64,000 nucleotides of DNA from Afipia massiliensis (GCF_014203115.1 NZ_JACHIJ010000002.1:434001-498000), one strand, 5' to 3'. Counted from the first letter of the stretch, positions 33,834-43,014 are shown. Notes: generated from the sequence alone by a model not told the origin. A program made the numbers and translations.

Positions 33834-34472
33834 TTAGGCGGATTTGGCCTTCGCCGCGCCAAGCTGCTCGACAATTGAGTCCTCGACATTGCGAAGCTGG
33901 TCCTTGCCGAAGAACATTTCCGTGCCGACGAAGAAAGTCGGTGAGCCGAACGCGCCGCGGTTCACCGCATCGGTCGTGACGTCGATCAGCTTTTTCTTCA
34001 CATCGTCCTGTTGCGCACGCGCAATCAGCTTGTCGATATCGATGCCGGATGAAATGAACGCCTGGCGGAAGGTTTCCACGTCGTCCATTTTCTTCGGCTC
34101 TTCCCACATGTGATGATAGGCGGCGCGGAAGTATGGCTCGAATACGTTTTCGAATTGGGCTGCGACTGCGCCCCGCATCAACATCAGCGTGTTGACCGGG
34201 AAAAACGGATTCTGCTTGAACTTGGTGATGTTGTGCCGGCGGATGAAACGCTGGGTTTCCAGCGCGTTGTACTCCGGCTTGTTCTTGATGCCGCGCAGCG
34301 AATCGAACGGCGACATGTTGTTGGTCGCCTTGTAGATGCCTCCGAGAAGCACTGGGACATAGTCGAACTTGACGCCGGTGCGCTTTTCGATACCCGGAAT
34401 CGCATATTCTGCCAGATAGGCGTTGGGGCTACCGAAATCGAACTGAAACTCGACCTTCAAGGGACTGGCCAC
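33834..34472 (-). CDS. 2-hydroxychromene-2-carboxylate isomerase (DsbA/kappa-GST fold)
   Basis: The 212-residue product is a DsbA-fold protein without the redox CxxC. FDFGSPNAYLA near residue 12 supplies the Ser that binds glutathione, and RGAFGSPTFFVGTEMFFGKDQL is the conserved cis-Pro region. Characterised members isomerise 2-hydroxychromene-2-carboxylate in naphthalene breakdown using glutathione, so this function fits the GST nearby. Substrates of distant members vary. The gene faces the hxlR-type gene across a 258-bp control region. Confidence 0.88.
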   Translation of the reverse strand: MASPLKVEFQFDFGSPNAYLAEYAIPGIEKRTGVKFDYVPVLLGGIYKATNNMSPFDSLRGIKNKPEYNALETQRFIRRHNITKFKQNPFFPVNTLMLMRGAVAAQFENVFEPYFRAAYHHMWEEPKKMDDVETFRQAFISSGIDIDKLIARAQQDDVKKKLIDVTTDAVNRGAFGSPTFFVGTEMFFGKDQLRNVEDSIVEQLGAAKAKSA

Positions 34473-34567
34473 CGCGCTTCTCCTCTGTAATTTTCTGTCT
34501 GGCGTACACTCTTGTCCGGCGCATTTTCAGACCGCCGACGTTGTCCGGAGCGTTGGCCATTCATAGG

Positions 34568-34582
34568 GTTCTAAAATTGAAC
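34568..34582. promoter_or_regulatory. 15-bp palindrome, candidate HxlR operator 2
   Basis: GTTCTAAAATTGAAC lies between the divergent isomerase and hxlR-type genes, 96 bp before the isomerase start. On the minus strand it reads GTTCAATTTTAGAAC, which agrees with the site at 30901-30915 at 13 of 15 positions. Its own 4-bp arms are perfect. Confidence 0.5.
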
Positions 34583-34730
34583 TGTCAATTCGAACCGCCC
34601 GGATGCACCAATTTTGCCCAGAAAAGCCTGGAATAGGACTTTTGTCCAACTCAGTGCCTATTTAGAATGGTATCCGGGCCAGCTATAAAGATATCTGACG
34701 ATCTGCCTGATTTGCGAACCGGAGACGACC

Positions 34731-35255
34731 ATGAGATGGGACGAACTTGAGGAAGAGCCATGTTCCATGGCCCGCACCATCGGGGTCATTGGTGATCGCT
34801 GGAGTCTGCTGATCCTGCGGGAATGCTTCCTGCGGACCCGCCGCTTCGAGGCCTTCCAGTCCGCCCTCGGTATTACCCGTCATCTCCTGGCCGAACGCCT
34901 GAAAAAACTGGTCCGCCTCGGCGTGCTCCGCCGTGTTGCCTATCAGGAGTCGCCCAAGCGGCATGAGTATATCCTGACCCAGAAGGGGCTCGACCTCTAC
35001 CCGATCATGATGGCGATCGTTCACTGGGGCGACATCCACATGGTGGATGAACGCGGTCGCCCGCTGCTTCACGAACATCAGAAGTGCGGGCATCACTTCA
35101 ATCCGGTCATGACCTGTTCCGAATGCGGCGAGCCGTTGCTGGCAAAGGAAGTCCACGTCCACCCCGGCCCGGGAGCGCGCCCGAAGCCTGTGCCGCCGAA
35201 GCCGGTTAAGACTGCCAAGGCTAAGCCCGCGCGTTCGAAGGCCCGCGCCGCGTAA
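34731..35255 (+). CDS. HxlR-family transcriptional regulator with Cys/His tail
   Basis: The 174-residue product has a winged helix typical of HxlR proteins: CSMARTIGVIGDRWSLLILRECF with the conserved Cys, the recognition helix ITRHLLAERLKKLV and the wing ESPKRHEYILTQKG. HxlR regulators dimerise and often sense aldehydes or electrophiles through the N-terminal Cys. A C-terminal extension has HQKCGHH...CSECG, a possible zinc site, and ends in a Lys/Pro/Ala-rich tail. Its position next to the catabolic genes suggests it controls them; binding to the shared palindromes is inferred. Confidence 0.92.
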   Translation: MRWDELEEEPCSMARTIGVIGDRWSLLILRECFLRTRRFEAFQSALGITRHLLAERLKKLVRLGVLRRVAYQESPKRHEYILTQKGLDLYPIMMAIVHWGDIHMVDERGRPLLHEHQKCGHHFNPVMTCSECGEPLLAKEVHVHPGPGARPKPVPPKPVKTAKAKPARSKARAA

Positions 35256-35322
35256 CCGCGAAACAGCCGCAAATCCTTAGCGGACCATGATTGAAGAAAC
35301 CTGCTCGGCCAGCCCGCGCACG

Positions 35323-36828
35323 TCAGCGCGCCGTGTTTGGCGGAACGAGGAGCGCGGCAATCCGCGCCGGAACGCCCGCCATTCCCCACAGCTTCGGTTG
35401 GACAACGAAATCGAAGGTGACGGCGCCCGGCGCCGTTGCCGCGATCTGCTTTAACCAGAGGAGGCATGTTTCCTCGTCAGGCAGACACATGGTCGCCCAC
35501 CCCTCACGTAACGCCGCCTCGGACGGCATTTGCCAGACGTATTGCTGGTTAAATGGCACGGCGAAGGCCGGGTGGTCCGGAGAGTAGAACCCCATAGCCA
35601 TCGCCAGCTTGTCGCCGCTGACAGCCTTCAGGGGGCTTGGCGATAGCTGCCGCCAGCGTTGCATGACCTCTGCCGTAGCGCGGCTGTAGTAGTTGCGCCC
35701 CTCGCGGAAGGGATGGCCGTTCCGATAGTACGCATGCGCGGGAGCAAGCAGAACCGCCACCACGGTGACGGCAAGGACGCCTGCCGCCAGCCTTCGCGTC
35801 TCCTTCCGATCCACTGAAAACCGAGCAACACAGACGGCGACCAGCACGAACGCAAATAGCCCGGGCGACGCCCAGACAGCGGTCAGCGAATTTCTGAGCA
35901 GGAGACTGACGACCGGCGGGACAATGATTGCCCCTATGGCGATCAACAGCAGCAGAAGAAGACCGGGATCCATCGGCCTGAAGCCCCTGAGATAGTCCCC
36001 TGCCCGTGTGCGGATCATAACGGCCCATACGAGCCCCGGCAGGGTCAGGGTGGCCGCCAGCCCGAGCAGGAAGGTCAAGCCCGACAGAAAGGCCCGCCCC
36101 GTGGTCAGGCCGCCGTGGGTCGCCAGCGCGTAGCCGAGGGGGCTGGTCCCGGATGTCAGCATCCAATGGACATGTGGGGTCAGCAGCAACAGTCCGGCCG
36201 CTGCGGAAATCCATGGGGCGGCCGAGGTCAAATAGGCCCGGCGCGCGGGATGCAAGACGGCTGCAAAGATGAACCCGACGATCAGAAATGCAGAATAGTA
36301 CTTTCCGAGGATCGCCAGAGCACCGGCCAATCCAGCAGCAGCCGCCCACCCGGCACTGCGGGTCTCGAACGATCTCAGGAAAAAATAGATCGCAAGCGGC
36401 CAGACCGCGAACAGCACCGAGTTCGCGTTAAAGCGCTGCGCCTGGAATTGATAGATCGGCAGCAGCATCAGCAGCAGCAGGACAATCGCGCGCTTGTCGC
36501 CTTTCGTGAACCGGCGCGTCGTGAGATCGATGATCCAGAGCGCCAGGGCTGAATTCGCCATGGCCAGAAGATGAAAGGACCAATCGGCGACCGGAAAAAC
36601 CAGCGTCCAGGCGTGCGTCACCCAGCCCATCAGTGGTGGATGCTTGGCGCCACCCCAGTCCAGCGTCTGCCCGATCGTCCATGCCTCGATAACGTCGGGA
36701 TGCAGATCCCCGTTCAGGTAGGCAATTGCGAGGAACGCGGTCCATAGCGTCACAAAGACCGCGAGCAGAACCGGGATGCCCCAGCCGTCCTCCACACCAT
36801 CGAGCCACGTATCAAGAAACGAGGCCAT
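35323..36828 (-). CDS. GT39/ArnT-type membrane glycosyltransferase 1
   Basis: The 501-residue product has about twelve membrane helices and a C-terminal periplasmic part. The first periplasmic loop (LHPDVIEAWTIGQTLDWGGAKHPPL) has the acidic residues that act as base in lipid-linked sugar transferases of the PMT/ArnT superfamily. Such enzymes take a sugar from a polyprenyl phosphate and add it to a lipid or protein in the periplasm; relatives in rhizobia modify lipid A or core. The gene is divergent from a second enzyme of the same superfamily 182 bp away. Confidence 0.85.
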   Translation of the reverse strand: MASFLDTWLDGVEDGWGIPVLLAVFVTLWTAFLAIAYLNGDLHPDVIEAWTIGQTLDWGGAKHPPLMGWVTHAWTLVFPVADWSFHLLAMANSALALWIIDLTTRRFTKGDKRAIVLLLLMLLPIYQFQAQRFNANSVLFAVWPLAIYFFLRSFETRSAGWAAAAGLAGALAILGKYYSAFLIVGFIFAAVLHPARRAYLTSAAPWISAAAGLLLLTPHVHWMLTSGTSPLGYALATHGGLTTGRAFLSGLTFLLGLAATLTLPGLVWAVMIRTRAGDYLRGFRPMDPGLLLLLLIAIGAIIVPPVVSLLLRNSLTAVWASPGLFAFVLVAVCVARFSVDRKETRRLAAGVLAVTVVAVLLAPAHAYYRNGHPFREGRNYYSRATAEVMQRWRQLSPSPLKAVSGDKLAMAMGFYSPDHPAFAVPFNQQYVWQMPSEAALREGWATMCLPDEETCLLWLKQIAATAPGAVTFDFVVQPKLWGMAGVPARIAALLVPPNTAR

Positions 36829-37010
36829 GGCGGCGGCATCTCACCAGTTGTGACGTAAGGTCTAGCCCTATCCGACTATTCCCGGCAGGGTCAATCCTGC
36901 CAAGATACCGCAGCATCTATCCCTCCGGTTTCCAACCCGGTAGTTCGGCTTGCTATAATTGCACACGTGCCGCAGAGCGAATCTCCCGGACATCGAGGCT
37001 CATCGTTATC

Positions 37011-38498
37011 ATGCCAATCCAGGAAATTTCCGGCCCGGGACGCCGCCGCGCGCTCGGCGTTCTTGGGCTGGCGCTGCTGCTGCCGGTGCTGCTGACCGTC
37101 CTCGTATTTCCGACGGCGATGTACGACACGCGAGAACTGATCGCTTGGGGCCGCGAATTTCCAATCGTGACGCCGTTCCACCCGCCGATGATGGTGTGGG
37201 TTGGCGGCATCGTTGACAGGCTGTTCGGCACCTCCGCCGTGGTCATGGTCCTCGCCGGACAGATCCTGATCGCGGTTGGATTGATCTATTGCTATCGCAC
37301 GCTGCTGCTCGCCACGACGCGCGACAACGCGCTGCTGTTCACGTTCCTCTATGGCACGTCATCCTATGCGGTTTTTGCACCCCTCTCCTTCGCGCTCAAT
37401 GCCGACATTCTCCAACTCACGTCGTGGCCCGCCGTCATTTTCTATTTCCTTCAGGCGGCCCGGTCCAATCGTCTGCGATACTGGATCGCATTCGGCTTCT
37501 GGTCAGCGGTCGCTGCGCTCACGAAATACAATGCCGTGGTGCTGTTCTTCGGAATGGCGAGCAGCATTCTTTTGCTGCCTGCATATCGGATTGTCCTGAG
37601 GCGCCCCGGCTTCTACGCGGCAATCGCTACGGGCGCGGCGCTGGTCCTGCCCCACGCCGTCGCCGTTCTCAGACACCGCGCAGCGTTTGAATATGGCCTC
37701 GATCATTTCGACTTTCAGAATCCATTTTTCCAAAGGATCAACGGCGTCGCGGAGCTCGCGGTGGGTTACCTGACTTTTGCAATCCCGGGATACGCAATTG
37801 TCGCAATCAGTCTCTGGAAAGGTTACCTGACGATTGGCTCCCCGCAGAGGGATCGTACGCCCGCACAGTTTCTGTTTTTCACAGCCGTATCTGCCCACAT
37901 CATGCTCATCATTCTCGTGATGCTCACCGGACTCAATTTTCTGGCGCGGTTTGCCGCGCCCTACATCATGCTGACGTTCCTCGCGGTCGCTCCGCTGATC
38001 GGATGGAGCGAGCATTGCAAACGCTGGTTCGACACCCGTGTGGTTCCCTTCATCGGCGGGCTCTATCTCATCGCCGGTATAGCCGTCGCAATTATCTTCA
38101 CCGGATTTGCGAGCCACAGCGCAATGCAGGAACCTAGCGCCGAAGCCGCGCGTCTTATTCTCAAGGACTGGCACAGCAAGTATGCGTGCGGCCCGGCGTA
38201 TTTCATCGGCGGCAGACAAGGTGTTTACGGCGTCGGGATCGAGGCTGGACGCGATGTCACCACACTGGCGTATCGGGAAATCGCCGGAGCAACCTGGTAC
38301 GACGACAGCAGGTTACGCGCCAAAGGTGCCGTTGTGATGGACACCGATCCCGAGTTCAAGGAACGGATGCTCAAATTCCTGCCGGGCAAAACCTATTCGG
38401 CTGAGAGCAGCGTCACCATTCCGCTCAGACGGACATGGACTGGAAAGCAGCGCACGTTTCCGTACCACTTCATCGCACCGCAGGATTGCCAGCGCTGA
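37011..38498 (+). CDS. GT39/ArnT-type membrane glycosyltransferase 2
   Basis: The 495-residue product has about eleven membrane helices. The first periplasmic loop reads YDTRELIAWGREFPIVTPFHPPMM with the expected acidic and HPP residues, and a soluble C-terminal part follows (from about residue 385). It is probably a polyprenyl-phosphate-sugar-dependent transferase acting on an envelope lipid or glycan. I chose the ATG at 37011; the frame is open about 95 codons further upstream, but that part lies in the control region and antisense to the divergent gene. It converges on the O-polysaccharide operon (22 bp between ends). Confidence 0.82.
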   Translation: MPIQEISGPGRRRALGVLGLALLLPVLLTVLVFPTAMYDTRELIAWGREFPIVTPFHPPMMVWVGGIVDRLFGTSAVVMVLAGQILIAVGLIYCYRTLLLATTRDNALLFTFLYGTSSYAVFAPLSFALNADILQLTSWPAVIFYFLQAARSNRLRYWIAFGFWSAVAALTKYNAVVLFFGMASSILLLPAYRIVLRRPGFYAAIATGAALVLPHAVAVLRHRAAFEYGLDHFDFQNPFFQRINGVAELAVGYLTFAIPGYAIVAISLWKGYLTIGSPQRDRTPAQFLFFTAVSAHIMLIILVMLTGLNFLARFAAPYIMLTFLAVAPLIGWSEHCKRWFDTRVVPFIGGLYLIAGIAVAIIFTGFASHSAMQEPSAEAARLILKDWHSKYACGPAYFIGGRQGVYGVGIEAGRDVTTLAYREIAGATWYDDSRLRAKGAVVMDTDPEFKERMLKFLPGKTYSAESSVTIPLRRTWTGKQRTFPYHFIAPQDCQR

Positions 38499-38520
38499 TG
38501 CCGGTTGGCGGCATACGATA

Positions 38521-39729
38521 TCAGCTCAAGATGCGCCGGTAGGCGTCGATCACCGCTTCAGCACTCTGCCGCCAGTCGAATTGACGCGCGCGCGCGATCC
38601 GTGCCTCCCGGCGCGCGAGATCGGCGTGATCGTCACTCTCGAGCGCGTCCTTGAGGGCGCAGGTCCAGCCTTCCACGTCCAGAGCGGCAACTCGCCGATC
38701 CATATTTCCCGAAATCTCGTCCATTGACGTATCGGCGCTATGCGCCACCGGCGTACCACATGCCAGCGCCTCCACGACGGGCATCCCAAAACCTTCATAA
38801 AGCGAAGGCGCAAGCAGCAGACGGGCTCCCTCGTAAAGGCCGCGCAACTGCGGATCGGCAACGCCATGAACAAATCTGACCGATCCACCCCTGACGAGGC
38901 TTTCGGTTTGCGCGGGCAGATCGAGATTGCCCCACCCCTTTCCGCCTGCAAGAATCAACGGGTACCGCGCGCGCGCCGCTTGCGGCAACCGCTCATAGGC
39001 GAGTACAGCCGTCCGGATATTTTTTCGCGGCTCGTGCGTTCCCACAACGAGAAAGAACTCACCGTACGTCAGATCCAGCGTATCGAGGGCCGATTGCGTC
39101 AGGTCGCGGCCCAGCGGCAGGAACACGGGGGCGGCAGCCGGGGGCGCTACAAATATCTTCGCCAGAGGGTAGCCGAAGATATCCGCGATCTCGCGCCGGC
39201 TGAAATCAGAAATAGTCTGTACCAAAGGGGCGCGCTCGACCAGATCGCGCAGCGGTTCAAGCCACCTGACCCGGTCCGGCGGATGAAATTCCGGATGCCG
39301 GAATGTCGAAAGATCATAAATCACCGGCAGCATCGGTACTCCCGGATCGGCCAGCGGCCGGAAGTTGAACGCATGAAAAAGATCGAGGGGCTGCTTCCGC
39401 ACCGACGCTGAAAATCGCAATCTCCGCATCTCGCGATAAATCGCGCCCGCTGTGCGGGAACCGGGCCAACCAGCGGCCCTATCGAGCATGAGATTCTTGA
39501 TACGTGCAAACGAAGCTGCGTGCGGCTGCGCGACATCATGGAGTTTATGTTGCGAGCGCGCGATCTCCTGCACCGCGGCACGATCAAACTTGCGCCAATC
39601 AAACCCACGAAACCCGGCAAAGCCGAGATCCGGCGCGATTTCCATGACGCAACGAACAATGTTGAATGTGTAGTTTGCCACGCCCGTCATCGAGCGGTTC
39701 AAGATGCTGGATTCAAAGCCTATGAGCAT
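38521..39729 (-). CDS. Glycosyltransferase family 4 (WbpY-like)
   Basis: The 402-residue product starts with the acceptor-domain motif RSMTGVANYTFNIVR and has the GT-B donor region: FLVVGTHEPRKNIRTAVLAYERLP and PSLYEGFGMPVVEALACGTPVAHSADTSMDEI with E-x7-E. It should extend the O-polysaccharide on its lipid carrier at the inner face of the membrane. It is the last gene of the minus-strand operon that carries the Wzm/Wzt exporter. Size and position fit WbpY of the A-band pathway, but that equivalence is inferred from cluster layout. Confidence 0.88.
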   Translation of the reverse strand: MLIGFESSILNRSMTGVANYTFNIVRCVMEIAPDLGFAGFRGFDWRKFDRAAVQEIARSQHKLHDVAQPHAASFARIKNLMLDRAAGWPGSRTAGAIYREMRRLRFSASVRKQPLDLFHAFNFRPLADPGVPMLPVIYDLSTFRHPEFHPPDRVRWLEPLRDLVERAPLVQTISDFSRREIADIFGYPLAKIFVAPPAAAPVFLPLGRDLTQSALDTLDLTYGEFFLVVGTHEPRKNIRTAVLAYERLPQAARARYPLILAGGKGWGNLDLPAQTESLVRGGSVRFVHGVADPQLRGLYEGARLLLAPSLYEGFGMPVVEALACGTPVAHSADTSMDEISGNMDRRVAALDVEGWTCALKDALESDDHADLARREARIARARQFDWRQSAEAVIDAYRRILS

Positions 39730-39838
39730 CTGTGTGAAAAGACTTTCGTGTTTCTCAGAGTGTTAATTGAAACTCAGATTATGCAATTGAAACAGACCAT
39801 TCAAATTCAGATGACCAACAAGGCGTTGAAATCCGTCG

Positions 39839-41248
39839 TCAGGCACCTTCCCGCCGATCCGCGACCCGATCGACGATCTCCGAAATATGTGCCGCTGTCA
39901 TGGTCCATGTATAGGGCACGTAGTTTTCTCTTATCCGCTGTTCGCAGCGTTTGACATAATCCGGATCTGTCACGGCCCTGTAAACGAGCTTGTAACAACC
40001 GATGAAATCGAACGGATCGAAATAGTCGACCAGATCGCCTCCCGCCTCGGGCAATGAAGTCCTGTTGCCAGCAATGCAGTACTTTCCGAGAGACAAGCTC
40101 TCTGAGATCGGCAACCCCCAACCTTCGTAGACTGAAGGATAGATGGTAAACTCACAGTGCCGATAGTACCATGCAAGTTCTTCGTCCACCACGTCGTCCA
40201 TGTGAATGATGAGTCTGCTCACCAATGGATCTGTACGCATCTGATGCAGCAGATCGGAGACGTACAACTGCTGTATGCCGATCAGAAGCAACTGGGGGCA
40301 ATCCGGTCCAAGCTCTTGAGCCAGACGACGCCAAACCTGATAAAGCAAGCTCTGGTTCTTTCGCACATCAAGCGATGAGACGCAGATAACGAACTTGCGA
40401 TCTGGGATATAACGCGGCAACGGCAATGGTTTATCGGCCGCGATATTCGCCATGAAATTCGGATTGTCGCCCAGGCGGACGGCTTCGATGGGCCGAGGCG
40501 ATATCCTTTCAGTCTCCATATATTTCGAAATTTCGCTCTTCTGGAAATTTGAGATTGTAAGAATCAAATCGGCATTATCCATCTGCTGCTGTGCCCAGAA
40601 GGCAACGACATCCGAATACCCCGGCAGCATCCATTGCGGAAAAAGCGCCGGGATAAGATCGTAGATGAGATTGATGCACCTCGTTCTGCCTCGAATTTTG
40701 TTCGCCGCGATCACTTCGCCGTAATGCGGCAATCCCCACGTCGCGGATAGAGAAAGACAGATATCGCCCGGCCGGAATAAAATAGAGTCGGGAGAAATCT
40801 GCAGCGGAGCAACAGCCGGACGAGAGCTCGAGGCCGGAGCTGCGAAATTGATCTTCCGCCAAAGGATGCGAGCAACTGCCTTTCCGCCGCTCCGGAAATC
40901 TCTCAGCGCCTGGATCGCCTCATTTCCGATCCATTTCTTTATTCGCCGCCGGAGGCTAACTTTTGAGAAGTGGCGAGAACGCGAACCAATTCCTGCCGCG
41001 ATAGCTGCTGCGTTAAGAGCACCCTCCTCACCCGTGCGCGAAGATCGAATGTACTTCAGAACGGCAAGCGGAAGCATATCGACATCCACTTGCTGAAGCG
41101 CTCGTTCAGAGCGAACAAAGGCAAAAAGGCGAATGTCATCCCGAGATTCCAGCAATTCCGACAGAACATTCACGACGGTCCGCTGAATTCCCGTCAGGTA
41201 CGGATGCTCCCAATCGCGGATATCCGTCACATCAAACCAAAGCGTCAT
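39839..41248 (-). CDS. Glycosyltransferase family 4 (WbpX-like)
   Basis: The 469-residue product begins WFDVTDIRDWEHPYLTGIQRTV, a start shared by many rhizobial O-antigen transferases. The C-terminal half has KFVICVSSLDVRKNQSLLYQ and YPSVYEGWGLPISESLSLGKY. It should add one or more sugars to the O-polysaccharide. ATG 41248 is chosen over a TTG four codons upstream. Base composition is less GC-rich than the flanking housekeeping genes, as for the other genes of this operon. It corresponds in length to WbpX (about 460 residues), an inferred match. Confidence 0.85.
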   Translation of the reverse strand: MTLWFDVTDIRDWEHPYLTGIQRTVVNVLSELLESRDDIRLFAFVRSERALQQVDVDMLPLAVLKYIRSSRTGEEGALNAAAIAAGIGSRSRHFSKVSLRRRIKKWIGNEAIQALRDFRSGGKAVARILWRKINFAAPASSSRPAVAPLQISPDSILFRPGDICLSLSATWGLPHYGEVIAANKIRGRTRCINLIYDLIPALFPQWMLPGYSDVVAFWAQQQMDNADLILTISNFQKSEISKYMETERISPRPIEAVRLGDNPNFMANIAADKPLPLPRYIPDRKFVICVSSLDVRKNQSLLYQVWRRLAQELGPDCPQLLLIGIQQLYVSDLLHQMRTDPLVSRLIIHMDDVVDEELAWYYRHCEFTIYPSVYEGWGLPISESLSLGKYCIAGNRTSLPEAGGDLVDYFDPFDFIGCYKLVYRAVTDPDYVKRCEQRIRENYVPYTWTMTAAHISEIVDRVADRREGA

Positions 41249-41376
41249 TGAATAACTCAAACAATACCGGGAAGCTTACTGCCTGATGATAGCATGCAAC
41301 GTCCCAAACTTCTTTCGAATTATGACCCAGCCGTCCATCAGGCTACCCAGTGACGCGTTAACGATTCCAATCCTCG

Positions 41377-42153
41377 CTATGCGACAGACTGATACGCAGC
41401 GATAACGTCCTCGACCGCGCCGAAGGCCTTGATACTTCCTCGATCCATCCAAAGGCCCTTGTTGCACCAGCGGCGACACAATTCCAGATTGTGGGACGCC
41501 AGCACGAGAACGCTCGCCTTCTGAACGAAGGAGTCAATGCGCTCTCTCGCCTTGATCATGAAATGAGCGTCGCCCGCCAAAATCCACTCGTCCATCAGCA
41601 GGATTTCGGGCTCGTAACAGGTCGCAACCGCAAACGTCAGCCGCAATATCATTCCCGATGAATACGTCCGCACGGGCATATCAAGATAATCACCCAACTC
41701 GGTGAAATCGACGATAAGCGGCAACAGGCGCTCGATCTCCCTTGAAGAAAGACCGAGCAGCAATCCGCGCATGCGAATGTTATCGTAACCACTCAGATCG
41801 CTGTCGATGCCAAGACCGTTATCGAACATTGGCGAGATCCGGCCACGAATGTGTACGGTACCGGCAAATGGCTCGTAAATCCCCGCCATGACCCGCAGCA
41901 GCGTCGTCTTTCCCGCGCCATTCGCACCGATCAGAGCGAGCCGGTCCCCTCGATCGAGGGAAAAGGAAACATCGCGCAACGCATCGATGGTGATGCGATC
42001 GTTGGCATCGCGGGCGATACGGCCGGCCGAGCTCCGCGACAGGATCACCTTTTTCAGGGAGCGCGATCCTCCATGATAAACCGGGAAAGACACATTCACA
42101 TTGTCCAGGCGAAGGATCGCCTGTTCTGCGCCGGTCTCTTGTGACTGCGACAT
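41377..42153 (-). CDS. wzt: Polysaccharide ABC exporter ATPase (Wzt-like), no C-terminal glycan-binding domain
   Basis: The 258-residue ATPase has Walker A GANGAGKTT, the signature in the YSSGM form typical of Wzt/TagH, Walker B ILLMDEWI and the switch His in LASHNLELC. It ends right after the ATPase fold, so the carbohydrate-binding domain of O8/O9a or A-band Wzt is absent. The enzyme should power export of undecaprenyl-linked polymer by Wzm. ATG 42153 (MSQSQE) lies four bases after the wzm stop codon; a longer frame adds 22 residues that overlap wzm. Confidence 0.93.
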   Translation of the reverse strand: MSQSQETGAEQAILRLDNVNVSFPVYHGGSRSLKKVILSRSSAGRIARDANDRITIDALRDVSFSLDRGDRLALIGANGAGKTTLLRVMAGIYEPFAGTVHIRGRISPMFDNGLGIDSDLSGYDNIRMRGLLLGLSSREIERLLPLIVDFTELGDYLDMPVRTYSSGMILRLTFAVATCYEPEILLMDEWILAGDAHFMIKARERIDSFVQKASVLVLASHNLELCRRWCNKGLWMDRGSIKAFGAVEDVIAAYQSVA

Positions 42154-42157
42154 CGGC

Positions 42158-42976
42158 CTACACCCAATACGAGATGCGAGCGCGAAAACGGACGAAGAAC
42201 GCAATCGCGAATGCCACATTCAACACGGTAATCAAAGCAACGGCATAATAGTTCTCCGCGGACGGCAATTGCCCCAACAAAGGCGCGCGGACGATTTCGA
42301 CAAGATGAAAAAACGGATTCAACGTCATCAGGTTTGCATGGTCGCCCAGTAATTCAGGCTTCCACATGATCGGCGTAATAAAGAACAGAATCTGAATGAA
42401 GCTTGCGATGACCTGCGGAATATCGCGAAAGCGTGCAGACATCATGCCGAGATACATGCTGGCCAGCGCACCATTGATGGTCACCAGCATGAACCCCGGA
42501 ATCGCGTAGAGCGCGACGCTGCCGGGCCATATCTGGAAGTAGATGAGGACACCGAAATAGATTACAAAATTGTGGGCAAAGATAATGACTTTGCTCCACA
42601 TGAAGCGCAGCACGTAGACCGAGAACGGCAGCCGAATTTGCTTGATGTAGGACTCAGCTCCCGTGAAAAGCGAGCCGGCTTCAGACAGGATCGAGCTGAT
42701 GTAACCCCAGATCAGCAATCCCGCGCACAGAAACGGCATAAAGTCGCGCAGCTCGGACTTAAATATCTTTGAGTAAACAATACCCAGCGACACAACCATG
42801 ATGGCCATGCTTGCCGTCAGCCAAAGCGGACCAAGCAGCGAGCGCCGGTAACGCTGCAGGATATCGTTCCAGCCGAGCTTTCCCCAAAGCGTCCACAATG
42901 AAAGGCCGTCAATGGCATCCTGCAACGCCATTCCCGCCTGACTGCGCGCCTGCCCTTGCCTGGCCATCAACATCAA
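42158..42976 (-). CDS. wzm: Polysaccharide ABC exporter permease (Wzm-like)
   Basis: The 272-residue product has six membrane helices and the ABC-2 type exporter pattern: an amphipathic N-terminal helix followed by RYRRSLLGPLWLTASMAIMVVSLG, and the conserved GMMSARFRDIPQVIASFIQILFFITPIMW. With Wzt it moves the lipid-linked O-polysaccharide across the inner membrane. It stands between the WbpZ-like transferase gene and wzt, all on the minus strand. Confidence 0.93.
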   Translation of the reverse strand: MMLMARQGQARSQAGMALQDAIDGLSLWTLWGKLGWNDILQRYRRSLLGPLWLTASMAIMVVSLGIVYSKIFKSELRDFMPFLCAGLLIWGYISSILSEAGSLFTGAESYIKQIRLPFSVYVLRFMWSKVIIFAHNFVIYFGVLIYFQIWPGSVALYAIPGFMLVTINGALASMYLGMMSARFRDIPQVIASFIQILFFITPIMWKPELLGDHANLMTLNPFFHLVEIVRAPLLGQLPSAENYYAVALITVLNVAFAIAFFVRFRARISYWV

Positions 42977-43014
42977 CGCTTACCCGCCCCGCGCCTCGTG
43001 CACTTCGCCATTGC

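Noticed and set aside
36726-37010. N-terminal extension of the second GT39-type enzyme by 95 codons
   Set aside because: It overlaps the divergent gene's start and the control region and is Arg/Ser/Pro-rich; the membrane protein begins naturally at 37011.
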